From: Mycobacterium sp. AZCC_0083
GTDB taxonomy: Bacteria > Actinomycetota > Actinomycetes > Mycobacteriales > Mycobacteriaceae
Assembly (NCBI RefSeq): GCF_014202335.1
Contig: NZ_JACHGP010000017.1
Span: 110,678-174,677 of the forward strand
Length of the DNA: 64,000 bases
Direction of reading: 5' to 3'
The notes beneath the pieces are model-generated. The model ran no database searches and had not been told where the DNA came from. It was given only the letters and a program-made list of their open reading frames with translations. Shown in pieces: positions 25,473-33,996 of the stretch. The position numbers and the translations under genes are program-made. Numbering within the stretch: position 1 is the first letter of the stretch; each line of letters begins with the position of its first letter.

Positions 25473-26357
25473 TCAGCGGTCGCGGATGCGGTCGCGCAGC
25501 GCGTCGCCGGCGAAGTTGCTGACGAGCGCGATGACCCCGACTGCGACGGCGGGGAAGATCGGGATCCACCACGCGCTGAAGATGTGGGTCATGCCCTGCG
25601 CGCTCATCGCACCCAGCTCGGGCGCCGGCTGCGGTGCGCCAAGGCCCAGGAAGGAGAGGCCTGACAGCAGCAGCACCAGCGCGGCGATGTCGAGGCTGGC
25701 GGTGATGATGGTGACGGGCACGGCGCCCGGCAACAGGTGGCGGGTGAGTTGGCGCCACCAGCCGGCGCCGGCGATCCTGGCCGCCTCCATGTGCGGTGAG
25801 GCGCGCAGCTTGCGCACCTCGGCCCGGACGATCCGGGTGTACAGCGGCCACCACACGATCGAGACCCCGATGAGCGTGTGGATGAAGGACGGACCCAACG
25901 CGGCCACCACCGCGATCGCCAGGATCGGGCCCGGCAGCGACAGGAACACGTCGGTGATCCGCATCAGCATGCTGTCGACGATTCCCCCGAAGGCGCCGGC
26001 GACGAGGCCGATGACGCCCCCGATGACGACGCCGGAGGCGACGACTCCCAACGCTCCCCACCAGCTGGTGGACATGCCGACCAGTACCCGGGACAGCAGA
26101 TCCCGGCCGACGGTGTCTGTGCCGAGCCAGTTTTCGGCGCTGGGTCCGGTCATCGGCTTCCCAGCGGGCACTAGCGGGTCGAAGGGGGCAAGAACGTGCG
26201 CGAAGATCGCCACCAGGAACATCGCCGCGAGCGCACCGAAGGCGATCCAGCTTGAGATGGACGTGCCACGGAAGTACTGGTTGAGCGCGAGGGCGACGTT
26301 GCTCCGTGAGGGAACCCGAACCAGGGGGACCGGGACGTACGGTGTTGCGATTGCCAT
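25473..26357 (-). CDS. Oligopeptide/dipeptide-type ABC transporter permease (DppC-like)
   Basis: A 294-residue permease from the ATG at 26357 (GGAG seven bases upstream). It has an N-terminal OppC-type membrane anchor, LGTDTVGRDLLSRVLVG in the extracellular loop, and the coupling loop VRKLRASPHMEAARIAGAGWWRQLTRHLLPG. It is the first gene of the dppC-dppB-like pair and is preceded by a GlnR-like box, so it can be transcribed separately from the MFS gene upstream. Only one such permease pair exists in the window although two binding proteins are present. Confidence 0.92.
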   Translation of the reverse strand: MAIATPYVPVPLVRVPSRSNVALALNQYFRGTSISSWIAFGALAAMFLVAIFAHVLAPFDPLVPAGKPMTGPSAENWLGTDTVGRDLLSRVLVGMSTSWWGALGVVASGVVIGGVIGLVAGAFGGIVDSMLMRITDVFLSLPGPILAIAVVAALGPSFIHTLIGVSIVWWPLYTRIVRAEVRKLRASPHMEAARIAGAGWWRQLTRHLLPGAVPVTIITASLDIAALVLLLSGLSFLGLGAPQPAPELGAMSAQGMTHIFSAWWIPIFPAVAVGVIALVSNFAGDALRDRIRDR

Positions 26358-26415
26358 GACTTCTCCTACCTGCGGACTTGTCGGACGCCTGTGGTAGTGA
26401 GTCCACACGCAACCG

Positions 26416-26456
26416 GTATCGCCAGCAGATCGTCCACGTTGCCGGGCGATTGCGCG
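26416..26456 (-). promoter_or_regulatory. GlnR-like tandem box (site c), upstream of the ABC permeases
   Basis: Minus strand CGCGCAAT (26456-26449), then GCAAC, GATCT and GATAC at 11-bp steps, 58 bases before the first permease start. It lies in the 149-bp gap after the MFS gene, which contains nothing else recognisable. Confidence 0.6.
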
Positions 26457-26506
26457 CCGGGCCTTGAAGTTTCGGCAGGCGTCACCCGCACGGGTTGCTC
26501 GCCGCG

Positions 26507-27643
26507 TCAGCCAGACGCGGGGAACCCGGGCGCGATGCGCCGGCCGGTGCTGCGGGCGAGTACGACACCGACCGCGAGGACTCCCGACACCACTGCCAGG
26601 CCCCCGGCCGCACCGAGCACGGCGATGAGCAGGTTCACGCTCCCCGACCCAAGGAACGAGCCAACGCCGCACGCGATGCGATAGGTCGCCACCCCGGTCG
26701 ACGCGTTCGGGCTGAGCGCCACGATCAGGACGGGCGGGGCCGAAAGGGCGACGCCGTCGACGACGCCGAACAGGGCGGCCGCCACCAAGAACCCTCGCAG
26801 GTCCTGGACGGTGGCGAGCACCACCACCGCACCGATGCCGAGCAGGAGCGCGACAGCCAGGCAGCGGGCAGGCGGAATCCTGTCGAACAGTCGGCCGGAG
26901 AGTGCCAACACGCCGATCTCGACCGCGGACAGGAGTCCGAGCGCGAAGCCGATGTTGGCAGCCGACAGGCCGTAGGCATTGCCGACCAGCGGCAGTGCGG
27001 TGTTCTCGATGCCGCTACGCAGGTAGTTGCCGAACAGGCCGAGCGAGAGCGCAAGGCGCAGCAACGGAGGGATGGCGAAGTCGGGCAACCCGATCTGGGG
27101 CCTGCCGCTGCCGGGCGGGGGCGGCAGCCCGGGTAACAGCAGGACCGCCACGACGGCGACCACCACACCGAGCCCGGCGCATACCAGGAAGCTGAGTCGG
27201 TAGCCGTCCAGCCCGGCGAGCAGGCTGGCCACGATGCCGCCGGTGGGTGCGCCGAACGCCGCGCCGAGCAGTTGGAGCCCCTGATTGGAACCCAGCACGT
27301 GGTGGGGACGGCTGCTGTGCAGCCGGACCGAGACCTGCAGCGCCGCGCCCGCGATCGCCGCGCTCGCGACCCCCTGGAGAAGACGCGAGGCGAACAGGCC
27401 AGTCGCACCTTGGGAGAGGGCGTAGCACCCCTCGCTGGCCGCGAACAACACGAGCCCGATCGCGATCGTCGCTCGCGCGTCGATGCGGGTGATGACGCGG
27501 GTGCCCAGAACGTCGATGACGATGGCGCCCAGCGCCGAGACCATGATGAAGACCGTCACCTGGGCGGTGGACAGGCCCAGTTTGATGGCGTAGAGCAGTT
27601 CGATCGGCGCCGTCATGGCCATGACGAAGCCGACGAGGACCAT
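26507..27643 (-). CDS. MFS transporter
   Basis: A 378-residue major facilitator with eleven or twelve membrane segments, paralogous to the one at 19854-21071. The first in-frame ATG is at 27643, with GGAG about 13 bases upstream, so the N-terminus is shorter than in the paralogue (no cytoplasmic leader before helix 1). It is the last gene of the LLM6-LLM5-LLM4-MFS unit, 48 bp behind LLM4. The pairing of each LLM group with its own MFS suggests group-specific substrate uptake or efflux. Confidence 0.85.
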   Translation of the reverse strand: MVLVGFVMAMTAPIELLYAIKLGLSTAQVTVFIMVSALGAIVIDVLGTRVITRIDARATIAIGLVLFAASEGCYALSQGATGLFASRLLQGVASAAIAGAALQVSVRLHSSRPHHVLGSNQGLQLLGAAFGAPTGGIVASLLAGLDGYRLSFLVCAGLGVVVAVVAVLLLPGLPPPPGSGRPQIGLPDFAIPPLLRLALSLGLFGNYLRSGIENTALPLVGNAYGLSAANIGFALGLLSAVEIGVLALSGRLFDRIPPARCLAVALLLGIGAVVVLATVQDLRGFLVAAALFGVVDGVALSAPPVLIVALSPNASTGVATYRIACGVGSFLGSGSVNLLIAVLGAAGGLAVVSGVLAVGVVLARSTGRRIAPGFPASG

Positions 27644-27691
27644 GGTGGCCGAATGGCTCCAGGGTCGGGGCCTACTGATGACGTGTGCTCA

Positions 27692-29008
27692 TCAGAACTC
27701 GCGGAGTGTCTCGCGCAGAGTGGGTTTGGTGTATTCGGTGCGGGTCAGGCCGCGCCGCTGCAACGCCGGGACGAGGCCGTCGCAGATCGATTCGATGTAC
27801 TTGCGCGACAGGTCCCAGCCGGGCTTGGCGATCAGGAAGCCGTCACCACCGACCTCCTCCATGGCCTCGCCCATCTTCTTGGCGACCTGGTCGGGGGTGC
27901 CGACGAGCTCCAAGCCGCGTTTGGCCCGATGCATGACGAGCTGGCGCAACGTCTTTGGGCCGGGGCTGCCGTCGCCGCGCATGAAGTACTCCAGCGATCC
28001 ACGTTCGCCGTTGGTGGTCAGATCGGCAGGCAGCGGCTCATCGAGGTCGAACTGCTTGAAGTCGATCTCGGTGTTCGACGAGATGCTGACCAGCGACTTC
28101 TCCACGTAGGAGGGATGACTGAGCAGCCGCTCGACCTCCGCGCGGGCCTCTTGTTCGGTGGCGGCGATGGTCGGGGAGACGACGAAGAGCAGCTTGACGT
28201 CGTCGGGGTTGCGGCCCGCGACCTTGGCGCGGGTGCGAATGTCGTCGCGGTACTCCTTCATGCCCTCGATGCCGGTGCCTACGGCGATGATCGCGTCGGC
28301 CGCGCCAGCGGCGAACTGGCGGCCCTTCGGGGAGGCGCCGGCCTGTAGGAAGGTGGGCCGGTGTTGCGGGGAGGGCACGGTGTTGAGCGGTCCGCGGGAT
28401 TTGAAGTACTTGCCGTGGAAGTCGATGGTGTGGACCTTGTTGAAGTCGGCGAAGGTGTGGGTCTGCCGGTCCATCACCACGGCGTCGGCTTCCCAGGAGT
28501 CCCATAGCTGATTGACGATGTCGAAGTACTCTTCGGCGACGTTGTAGCGCTCGTCGTGTTCGGGCAGGCCGTCGAGTCCGAAGTTCTGTGCCGCGCGGTC
28601 TTCTGCCGAGGAGACGATGTTCCAGCCGAACCGGCCGTGTGCGATCGAGTCGACGGTCGAACTCAGTCTCGCGAGCAGGTATGGCGGGTAGAAGCTCGTC
28701 GACATCGTCGCGACCACACCGAGATTCGTGGTGTTGACCGCGACCTGGACGGCCAGCGGGATCGGATCCTGCTTTGGTGCGAAGGCCGAGTGCTTCAGCG
28801 CGCCTTCCATGGTGCCGCCGTAGGCGTCGGCCACCATCACGGTGTCCTCGATCATGATCAGGTCCATGCACGCCCGCTCCATGCTGCGCGCCATGTCGAC
28901 GTAGAACCGCCCGTTCGGCCACTCTCTTGCGTCCGGCGACGCGTCGTCGGTGTCCCACTCCGGCGGGATGAAGTTCATGAACCAGCCGAGGTGAAACTTC
29001 TTGGTCAT
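27692..29008 (-). CDS. LLM4: NtaA/SnaA/DszA-type FMN-dependent monooxygenase
   Basis: A 438-residue paralogue in the MTKKFHLGWFMNF subgroup with LLM5, LLM6 and LLM8. It has IEDTVMVADAYGGTMEG, GRFGWNIVSSAEDRAAQNFGLDGLPEHDERYNVAEEYFD and KSRGPLNTVPSPQHRPTFLQAGASPKGRQFAAGAAD. The C-terminal third (AKRGLELVGTPDQVAKKMGEAMEEVGGDGFLIAKPGWD) differs from LLM5/6 and matches LLM8 best. The ribosome site (CAGGAG) and about 36 bases around the start are identical to those of LLM5, a trace of tandem duplication. It is the third gene of the unit. Confidence 0.93.
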   Translation of the reverse strand: MTKKFHLGWFMNFIPPEWDTDDASPDAREWPNGRFYVDMARSMERACMDLIMIEDTVMVADAYGGTMEGALKHSAFAPKQDPIPLAVQVAVNTTNLGVVATMSTSFYPPYLLARLSSTVDSIAHGRFGWNIVSSAEDRAAQNFGLDGLPEHDERYNVAEEYFDIVNQLWDSWEADAVVMDRQTHTFADFNKVHTIDFHGKYFKSRGPLNTVPSPQHRPTFLQAGASPKGRQFAAGAADAIIAVGTGIEGMKEYRDDIRTRAKVAGRNPDDVKLLFVVSPTIAATEQEARAEVERLLSHPSYVEKSLVSISSNTEIDFKQFDLDEPLPADLTTNGERGSLEYFMRGDGSPGPKTLRQLVMHRAKRGLELVGTPDQVAKKMGEAMEEVGGDGFLIAKPGWDLSRKYIESICDGLVPALQRRGLTRTEYTKPTLRETLREF

Positions 29009-29044
29009 GTCGATGTCTCCTGAATCTCGTTGGGATGCGGCGGG

Positions 29045-30361
29045 TTAGAACTCGCGCAGGGTTTCGCGCAGAGTCGGTTTGGTGTACTCGGTGCGCATCA
29101 GGCCGCGCCGCTGCAGAGCGGGTACCAGACCGTCGCAGACCTCGGTGATGTACTCGCGGGAGAGGTCGCGCCCGCCCCTGCTGATCAGGAAGCCGTCGCC
29201 ACCGATCGCCTCCATGGCCTCGCCCATCTTCTCGGCGACCTGGTCGGCGGTTCCGACGAGCTCCAGGCCGCGAGTGGTCCGCTCGTGGGTGAGCTGGCGC
29301 AGCGTCTTGGGGCCGGGGGCCCCGTTGCCGCGCATGAAGTGCTCCAGCGAGCCGCGTTCGCCGTTGGTGGTCAAATCCGCTGGCAGCGGCTCATCGAGGT
29401 TGAACTGCTTGAAGTCGATCTCGGTGTTCGACGAAATACCAACGAGGGCCTTCTCTTCGAAGTTCGGGGCGGCGGCGAACCGGGCCACCTTCGCGCGGGC
29501 CTCTTCCTCGGTGGCGGCGATCGTCGGGGAGACGACGAAGAACAACTTGATGTCGTCGGGATCGCGCCCCGCGGCCTTGGCCCTGGCACGGACGTCGTCG
29601 CGGTATTCCTTCATCCCCTCGACCCCGGTGCCGACGGCGATGATCGCGTCGGCCGCGCCAGCGGCGAACTGCCGACCCTTGGGTGACGCACCCGCCTGCA
29701 GGAAGGTGGGCCGGTGCTGTGGTGAGGGCACGGTGTTCAGCGGACCGCGGGATTTGAAGTACTTGCCGTGGAAGTCGATGGTGTGGACCTTGTTGAAGTC
29801 GGCGAAGGTGTGGGTCTCGCGATCCATCACCACGGCGTCGGCTTCCCAGGAGTCCCAGAGCTGGTTGACGACGTCGAAGTACTCCTCGGCGACGTTGTAG
29901 CGCTCATCGTGTTCGGGCAGCCCGTCGAGACCGAAGTTCTGCGCGGCCCTGTCCTCGGCCGAGGACACGATGTTCCAGCCGAACCGGCCCTGCGCGATCG
30001 AATCCGCCGTAGAACACAGCCGAGCCAGCAGGTAGGGCGGGTAGAAACTGGTCGACATCGTCGCAACCACACCGAGATTCGTCGTGCTGACCGCGACCTG
30101 GATCGCCAACGGGATCGGATCCTGCTTTGGCGCGAAGATGGCGTTCTTCAGCGAGCCCTCCATGGTGCCGCCGTACGCGTCGGCCACCATCACGGTGTCC
30201 TCGATCATCATGAAGTCGAAACAGGCCCGCTCCATGCTCTTCGCCATGTCGACGTAGAACCGCCCGTCAGCCCAGTTGGCCACCTCGGGCGACGCCCACT
30301 CCGACTCCCAGTCCGGCGGCGCGAAGTTCATGAACCAGCCGAGGTGAAACTTCTTGGTCAT
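29045..30361 (-). CDS. LLM5: NtaA/SnaA/DszA-type FMN-dependent monooxygenase
   Basis: A 438-residue tandem copy lying between LLM4 and LLM6, 36-37 bp from each. The N-terminal half is nearly identical to LLM6 (NFAPPDWESEWASPEV, LKNAIFAPKQDPIPLA), while the central 100 codons match LLM4 almost base for base. Its own features are the LCSTADSIAQGRFGWN helix and GLELVGTADQVAEKMGEAMEAIGGDGFLISRGGRDLSREYITEV near the C-terminus. This patchwork suggests gene conversion among the copies, with selection for diversity at the substrate end. Confidence 0.93.
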   Translation of the reverse strand: MTKKFHLGWFMNFAPPDWESEWASPEVANWADGRFYVDMAKSMERACFDFMMIEDTVMVADAYGGTMEGSLKNAIFAPKQDPIPLAIQVAVSTTNLGVVATMSTSFYPPYLLARLCSTADSIAQGRFGWNIVSSAEDRAAQNFGLDGLPEHDERYNVAEEYFDVVNQLWDSWEADAVVMDRETHTFADFNKVHTIDFHGKYFKSRGPLNTVPSPQHRPTFLQAGASPKGRQFAAGAADAIIAVGTGVEGMKEYRDDVRARAKAAGRDPDDIKLFFVVSPTIAATEEEARAKVARFAAAPNFEEKALVGISSNTEIDFKQFNLDEPLPADLTTNGERGSLEHFMRGNGAPGPKTLRQLTHERTTRGLELVGTADQVAEKMGEAMEAIGGDGFLISRGGRDLSREYITEVCDGLVPALQRRGLMRTEYTKPTLRETLREF

Positions 30362-30398
30362 GTCGATGTCTCCTGAATCTCGTTGGGATGCGTGGGGG

Positions 30399-31709
30399 TT
30401 AGAACTCGCGGAGGGTTTCGCGCAGAGTGGACTTGGTGTACTCGGTGCGGGTCAGGCCGCGGCGTTGCAGCTCGGGGACCAGGCCGTCGCAGATCGATTC
30501 GATGTAGCTGCGGGTGAGTCCCCGCCGCCAGACGAGGAAACCGTCGCCGCCGATCTCGGAGATGGCGGCCGCCATCTCGTCGGCCACCTGCGCGGGCGTC
30601 CCGATGAACTCCATCCCGAAGGAGGACGCGGCGACGGCGAGCTCGCGCAGCGTCTTGGGCCCGGGGGTGCCGTCGCCGCGCATGAAGTGCTCCAGCGATC
30701 CACGTTCGCCGTTGGTGGTAAGTCCCTGTGGCAGTGGCTCATCGAGCGGGAACTGCTTGAAGTCGATCTCGGTGTTCGACGAAATGCCGACAAGGGCCTT
30801 CTCGACGAATCGATCGGACGCGCCGAACCGACGGTGCGCCGCGCGGGCCTCGGCCTCGGTGGCGGCGACGGTCGGGGAGACGACGAAGAGCACCTTGATG
30901 TCGTCGGGATTGCGGCCCGCCGCCTTGGCCCTGGCGCGGACGTCGTCGCGGTACTCCTTCATGCCCTCGACGCCGGTGCCGACGGCGATGATCGCGTCGG
31001 CCGCACCAGCGGCGAACTGGCGGCCCCTCGGGGAGGCGCCGGCCTGTAGGAAGGTGGGCCGGTGCTGTGGGGAGGGCACGGTGTTCAGCGGGCCGCGGGA
31101 CTTGAAGTACTTACCGTGAAAGTCGATGGTGTGGACCTTGTTGAAGTCCGCGAAGGTATGGGTCTCGCGATCCATCACCACCGCGTCGGCTTCCCAGGAG
31201 TCCCAGAGTTGGTTGACGACGTCGAAGTACTCTTCGGCGACGTTGTAGCGCTCGTCGTGTTCGGGCAAGCCGTCGAGACCGAAGTTCTGTGCGGCCCGGT
31301 CTTCTGCCGAGGAGACGATGTTCCAGCCGAACCGGCCTTCTGCGATCGAGTCGACGGTCGAACTCAGCCGCGCCAGTAGGTATGGCGGGTAGAAGCTCGT
31401 CGACATCGTCGCGACCACACCGAGATTCGTGGTGTTGACCGCGACCTGGACGGCCAGCGGGATCGGGTCCTGCTTGGGCGCGAAGATGGCGTTCTTCAGC
31501 GAGCCCTCCATGGTGCCGCCGTAGGCGTCGGCCACCATCACGGTGTCCTCGATCATCATGAAGTCGAAACAGGCGCGCTCCATGCTGCGCGCCATGTCGA
31601 CGTGGAAACGCCCGTTCGCCCAATCGGTTACATCCGGAGAGGCCCACTCAGATTCCCAGTCCGGCGGCGCGAAGTTCATGAACCAGCCGAGGTGAAATTT
31701 CTTGGTCAT
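30399..31709 (-). CDS. LLM6: NtaA/SnaA/DszA-type FMN-dependent monooxygenase
   Basis: A 436-residue copy and the first gene of the LLM6-LLM5-LLM4-MFS unit. The start is the ATG at 31709 (MTKKFHLGWF) with CAGGAG upstream; the ATG at 31763 would add 18 residues not shared by the paralogues. The region after residue 345 is the most divergent of the group (AVAASSFGMEFIGTPAQVADEMAAAISEIGGDGFLVWRRGL), and a segment normally reading KPGWDLSR is shortened. The promoter region carries both a GlnR-like box and a CACAGTG inverted repeat. Confidence 0.93.
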   Translation of the reverse strand: MTKKFHLGWFMNFAPPDWESEWASPDVTDWANGRFHVDMARSMERACFDFMMIEDTVMVADAYGGTMEGSLKNAIFAPKQDPIPLAVQVAVNTTNLGVVATMSTSFYPPYLLARLSSTVDSIAEGRFGWNIVSSAEDRAAQNFGLDGLPEHDERYNVAEEYFDVVNQLWDSWEADAVVMDRETHTFADFNKVHTIDFHGKYFKSRGPLNTVPSPQHRPTFLQAGASPRGRQFAAGAADAIIAVGTGVEGMKEYRDDVRARAKAAGRNPDDIKVLFVVSPTVAATEAEARAAHRRFGASDRFVEKALVGISSNTEIDFKQFPLDEPLPQGLTTNGERGSLEHFMRGDGTPGPKTLRELAVAASSFGMEFIGTPAQVADEMAAAISEIGGDGFLVWRRGLTRSYIESICDGLVPELQRRGLTRTEYTKSTLRETLREF

Positions 31710-31747
31710 CGCGATATCTCCTGTATCCGCCGTCCTTTCAAAGCCAT

Positions 31748-31772
31748 CACAGTGCCCGCGCATGTCACTGTG
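31748..31772. promoter_or_regulatory. CACAGTG inverted repeat upstream of LLM6
   Basis: CACAGTG (31748-31754) and CACTGTG (31766-31772) form a perfect 7-bp inverted repeat with an 11-base spacer, located 39-63 bases before the LLM6 start and overlapping the end of the GlnR-like box. It may bind a second regulator, for example one of the UTRA proteins (inference). Confidence 0.45.
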
Positions 31773-31802
31773 AAGGCGTCACCGTGGCGCCTCCATTGCG
31801 CC
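31762..31802 (-). promoter_or_regulatory. GlnR-like tandem box (site d), upstream of LLM6
   Basis: Minus strand GGCGCAAT (31802-31795), GCCAC, then GCCTT (weak) and GACAT at 11-bp steps, 52 bases before the LLM6 start. Confidence 0.55.
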
Positions 31803-31841
31803 GATGTTGCGGGGATTTCGCTGGCCGTCACATGCTGCTTG

Positions 31842-33830
31842 TCAGGAGGCGGCGCGCTCCGGGCCATCCCGATCCACTTCGGTGAGCAGGCAGGCCGCAA
31901 AGCGGCTGCTGGTGCCGTCGAGCGAGTAGAGGATCGGCGCTTCGGTGGTGCACCGGTCGGTCCGGTCCGGGCACCGTGGGTGGAAGGAGCACCCTGGTGG
32001 CACTGCGAGCGGGCTGGCCGGCTCGCCCGCCAGCCGGACCGGGGCCGTGCCCGGTGACGGGATCGCGGCCAGCAGCGCCTTGGTATAGGGGTGTTTCGGG
32101 TTGCTGATGACCTCGACGGTGGGGCCGACCTCGACGATCTGGCCGAGGTACATGACTGCCGTGCGATCGGAGATGAACCGGGCGGCGGCGAGGTCGTGCG
32201 TCACGAACATTACCGCCATGCCGAGCTCACGACGCAGATCCTGCAGCAGGTTCAGCACCGACGCGGCAAGCGACGCGTCCAGCGCCGACGTGGGCTCGTC
32301 GCACAACAGCAGTTTGGGCGGCACGATGATCGCCCTGGCGAACGCGGCGCGTTGCCGCTGGCCCCCCGACAGCATTCCGGCCTTGACCTCGGCTACCTCG
32401 GGCGGCAGCCCCACCTGGCGCAGTGCCCGGCCGACCTTCTGGCGCCGCTCCGCTCGGCCGGTCGTCTTGATCAGCCGTTCTCCGACGATCTCGCCGACGG
32501 TCAGCCAGGGGGTCAACGAGGCGCCCGCGTCCTGGAACACCATTTGCGGCTGGCCGCCGGGGCAGTCCACGGTGCCCCTGTCCGGCTTCATCAGCCCGGC
32601 CACGACTCGCAGCAGGGTGGACTTCCCCGATCCCGATTCCCCGACCACGGCCACCGATTCGCCGGGGGCGATATCGAGGATGATGTTGCGCAGCGCGTGG
32701 AGCTTGTCCTTGTGCAGCAGCCCGCGCCGTACGTCGAAATGCTTGTCCACGCCATTGATTTGCGCCGCGGGCCGGAGGTCGTCCGGTTCGGTCATCGGTG
32801 CGAAGGACGGCGTCGCGGCGAGGCTGCCGATCGCTTGGGTGGCGTCGGTGATCACGCAGGCGGTCACTCCATCGTGGGTCGCGGCCGGCCGTGTGGCTGG
32901 CAGCGATTCCAGACACGGCTCGACTGCGGCCGGGCAGCGAGGTGCGAAGGCGCAGCCGGGTGGGTGCGCGCGAGGGTCGGGCGGCTCGCCGGGCAGCGAG
33001 GGGATGGCGTGCCCGATCGGCAGGTCCAGGTTGAGGCGCGCCTTGAGGAGGCCGACGGTGTAGGGGTGCGATGGTGCCCGCAGCACGCTCGCCATCTGGC
33101 CCTCCTCCGCCAGCCGGCCGCCGTACATGACGGCGACGCGGTCGCACACCTGTGAGGCCACGGCGACGTCGTGGGTGACCAGGATGAAGGAGGTGCCGAG
33201 CTGGTCGCAGAGGTCGCGGATCAGGCCGAGGACCTGAGCCTGGACGGTGACGTCGAGCGCCGTGGTCGGCTCGTCGGCGATCACCAGATCCGGCTTTCCT
33301 GCCACCGCCATGGCGATCATCACCCGCTGCCGCAAGCCGCCGGACAGTTCGTGGGGAAAGGCCTTCATCCGTCGGGCTGGGTCGGGGACGCCGACGAGGT
33401 CGAGGAGGCGCAGCGCTTCCTCGTCTGATCCCGCGGCCTCGACGACTTGGCGGCCCACCCGCATCGTCGGGTTGAGCGAGGTCATTGGGTCCTGAAAGAC
33501 GGCGCCCAGGTGCGCCTTTCGGATCTCGCGCCGCTCGTCGTCGGAGGCCGCGACCATGTCCACGCCGCACACCTCGGCGCGGCCGGTGATCGTGGGCATC
33601 GGCTCGCCGGATAGCAGGCCGAGCAAGGCGAGCCCCATCACGCTCTTGCCCGAGCCGGACTCGCCAACCACGGCGAGGATCTCGCCGGGGTTGATGTCGA
33701 GCGTGACCCCGCGCAACGCGTTGACTGCGACGCCGCGGCGCTCGAAGGTGACGGTCAGGTCCTCGACCCGGGCGCGCGGGACGTTCGGCGCATTGGATGG
33801 AGCGGCGGCGACATCGCGCAGTGTGGTCAT
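31842..33830 (-). CDS. Fused double ATPase of the oligopeptide-type ABC transporter (DppD-DppF-like)
   Basis: A 662-residue protein carrying two complete ABC ATPases that are usually separate subunits. Each half has Walker A GESGSGKS (near residues 55 and 385), a signature (ELSGGLRQR and MLSGGQRQR), Walker B (LVIADEPTTALD and LLLCDEPTSALD) and the C-terminal oligopeptide-transporter cysteine motif (GCAFAPRCP..C and GCSFHPRCPDRTDRC). It should energise the permeases at 24461-26357. It has its own GlnR-like box. Its 3' end lies about 130 bp from LLM6, in a gap that holds only the LLM6 promoter elements. Confidence 0.94.
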   Translation of the reverse strand: MTTLRDVAAAPSNAPNVPRARVEDLTVTFERRGVAVNALRGVTLDINPGEILAVVGESGSGKSVMGLALLGLLSGEPMPTITGRAEVCGVDMVAASDDERREIRKAHLGAVFQDPMTSLNPTMRVGRQVVEAAGSDEEALRLLDLVGVPDPARRMKAFPHELSGGLRQRVMIAMAVAGKPDLVIADEPTTALDVTVQAQVLGLIRDLCDQLGTSFILVTHDVAVASQVCDRVAVMYGGRLAEEGQMASVLRAPSHPYTVGLLKARLNLDLPIGHAIPSLPGEPPDPRAHPPGCAFAPRCPAAVEPCLESLPATRPAATHDGVTACVITDATQAIGSLAATPSFAPMTEPDDLRPAAQINGVDKHFDVRRGLLHKDKLHALRNIILDIAPGESVAVVGESGSGKSTLLRVVAGLMKPDRGTVDCPGGQPQMVFQDAGASLTPWLTVGEIVGERLIKTTGRAERRQKVGRALRQVGLPPEVAEVKAGMLSGGQRQRAAFARAIIVPPKLLLCDEPTSALDASLAASVLNLLQDLRRELGMAVMFVTHDLAAARFISDRTAVMYLGQIVEVGPTVEVISNPKHPYTKALLAAIPSPGTAPVRLAGEPASPLAVPPGCSFHPRCPDRTDRCTTEAPILYSLDGTSSRFAACLLTEVDRDGPERAAS

Positions 33831-33875
33831 GGACGCTACCTCTTCTGTGGTGTGTCACGATGAAAACCCGGCCGC

Positions 33876-33916
33876 GTGACGCGGAGGGGTCGCCGCGGTG
33901 CCTGGCATATTGCGCC
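33876..33916 (-). promoter_or_regulatory. GlnR-like tandem box (site e), upstream of the fused ATPase
   Basis: Minus strand GGCGCAAT (33916-33909), GGCAC, GACCC and GTCAC in exact 11-bp phase, 45 bases before the ATPase start. One of the best matches. Confidence 0.65.
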
Positions 33917-33996
33917 GTGTTTCAAACGCCCAACGTGCGGTCGTCGAACACGTCGCCCGAGCAGGGCCGTGAACAACCGAACGTTCGCGAGCCTTC

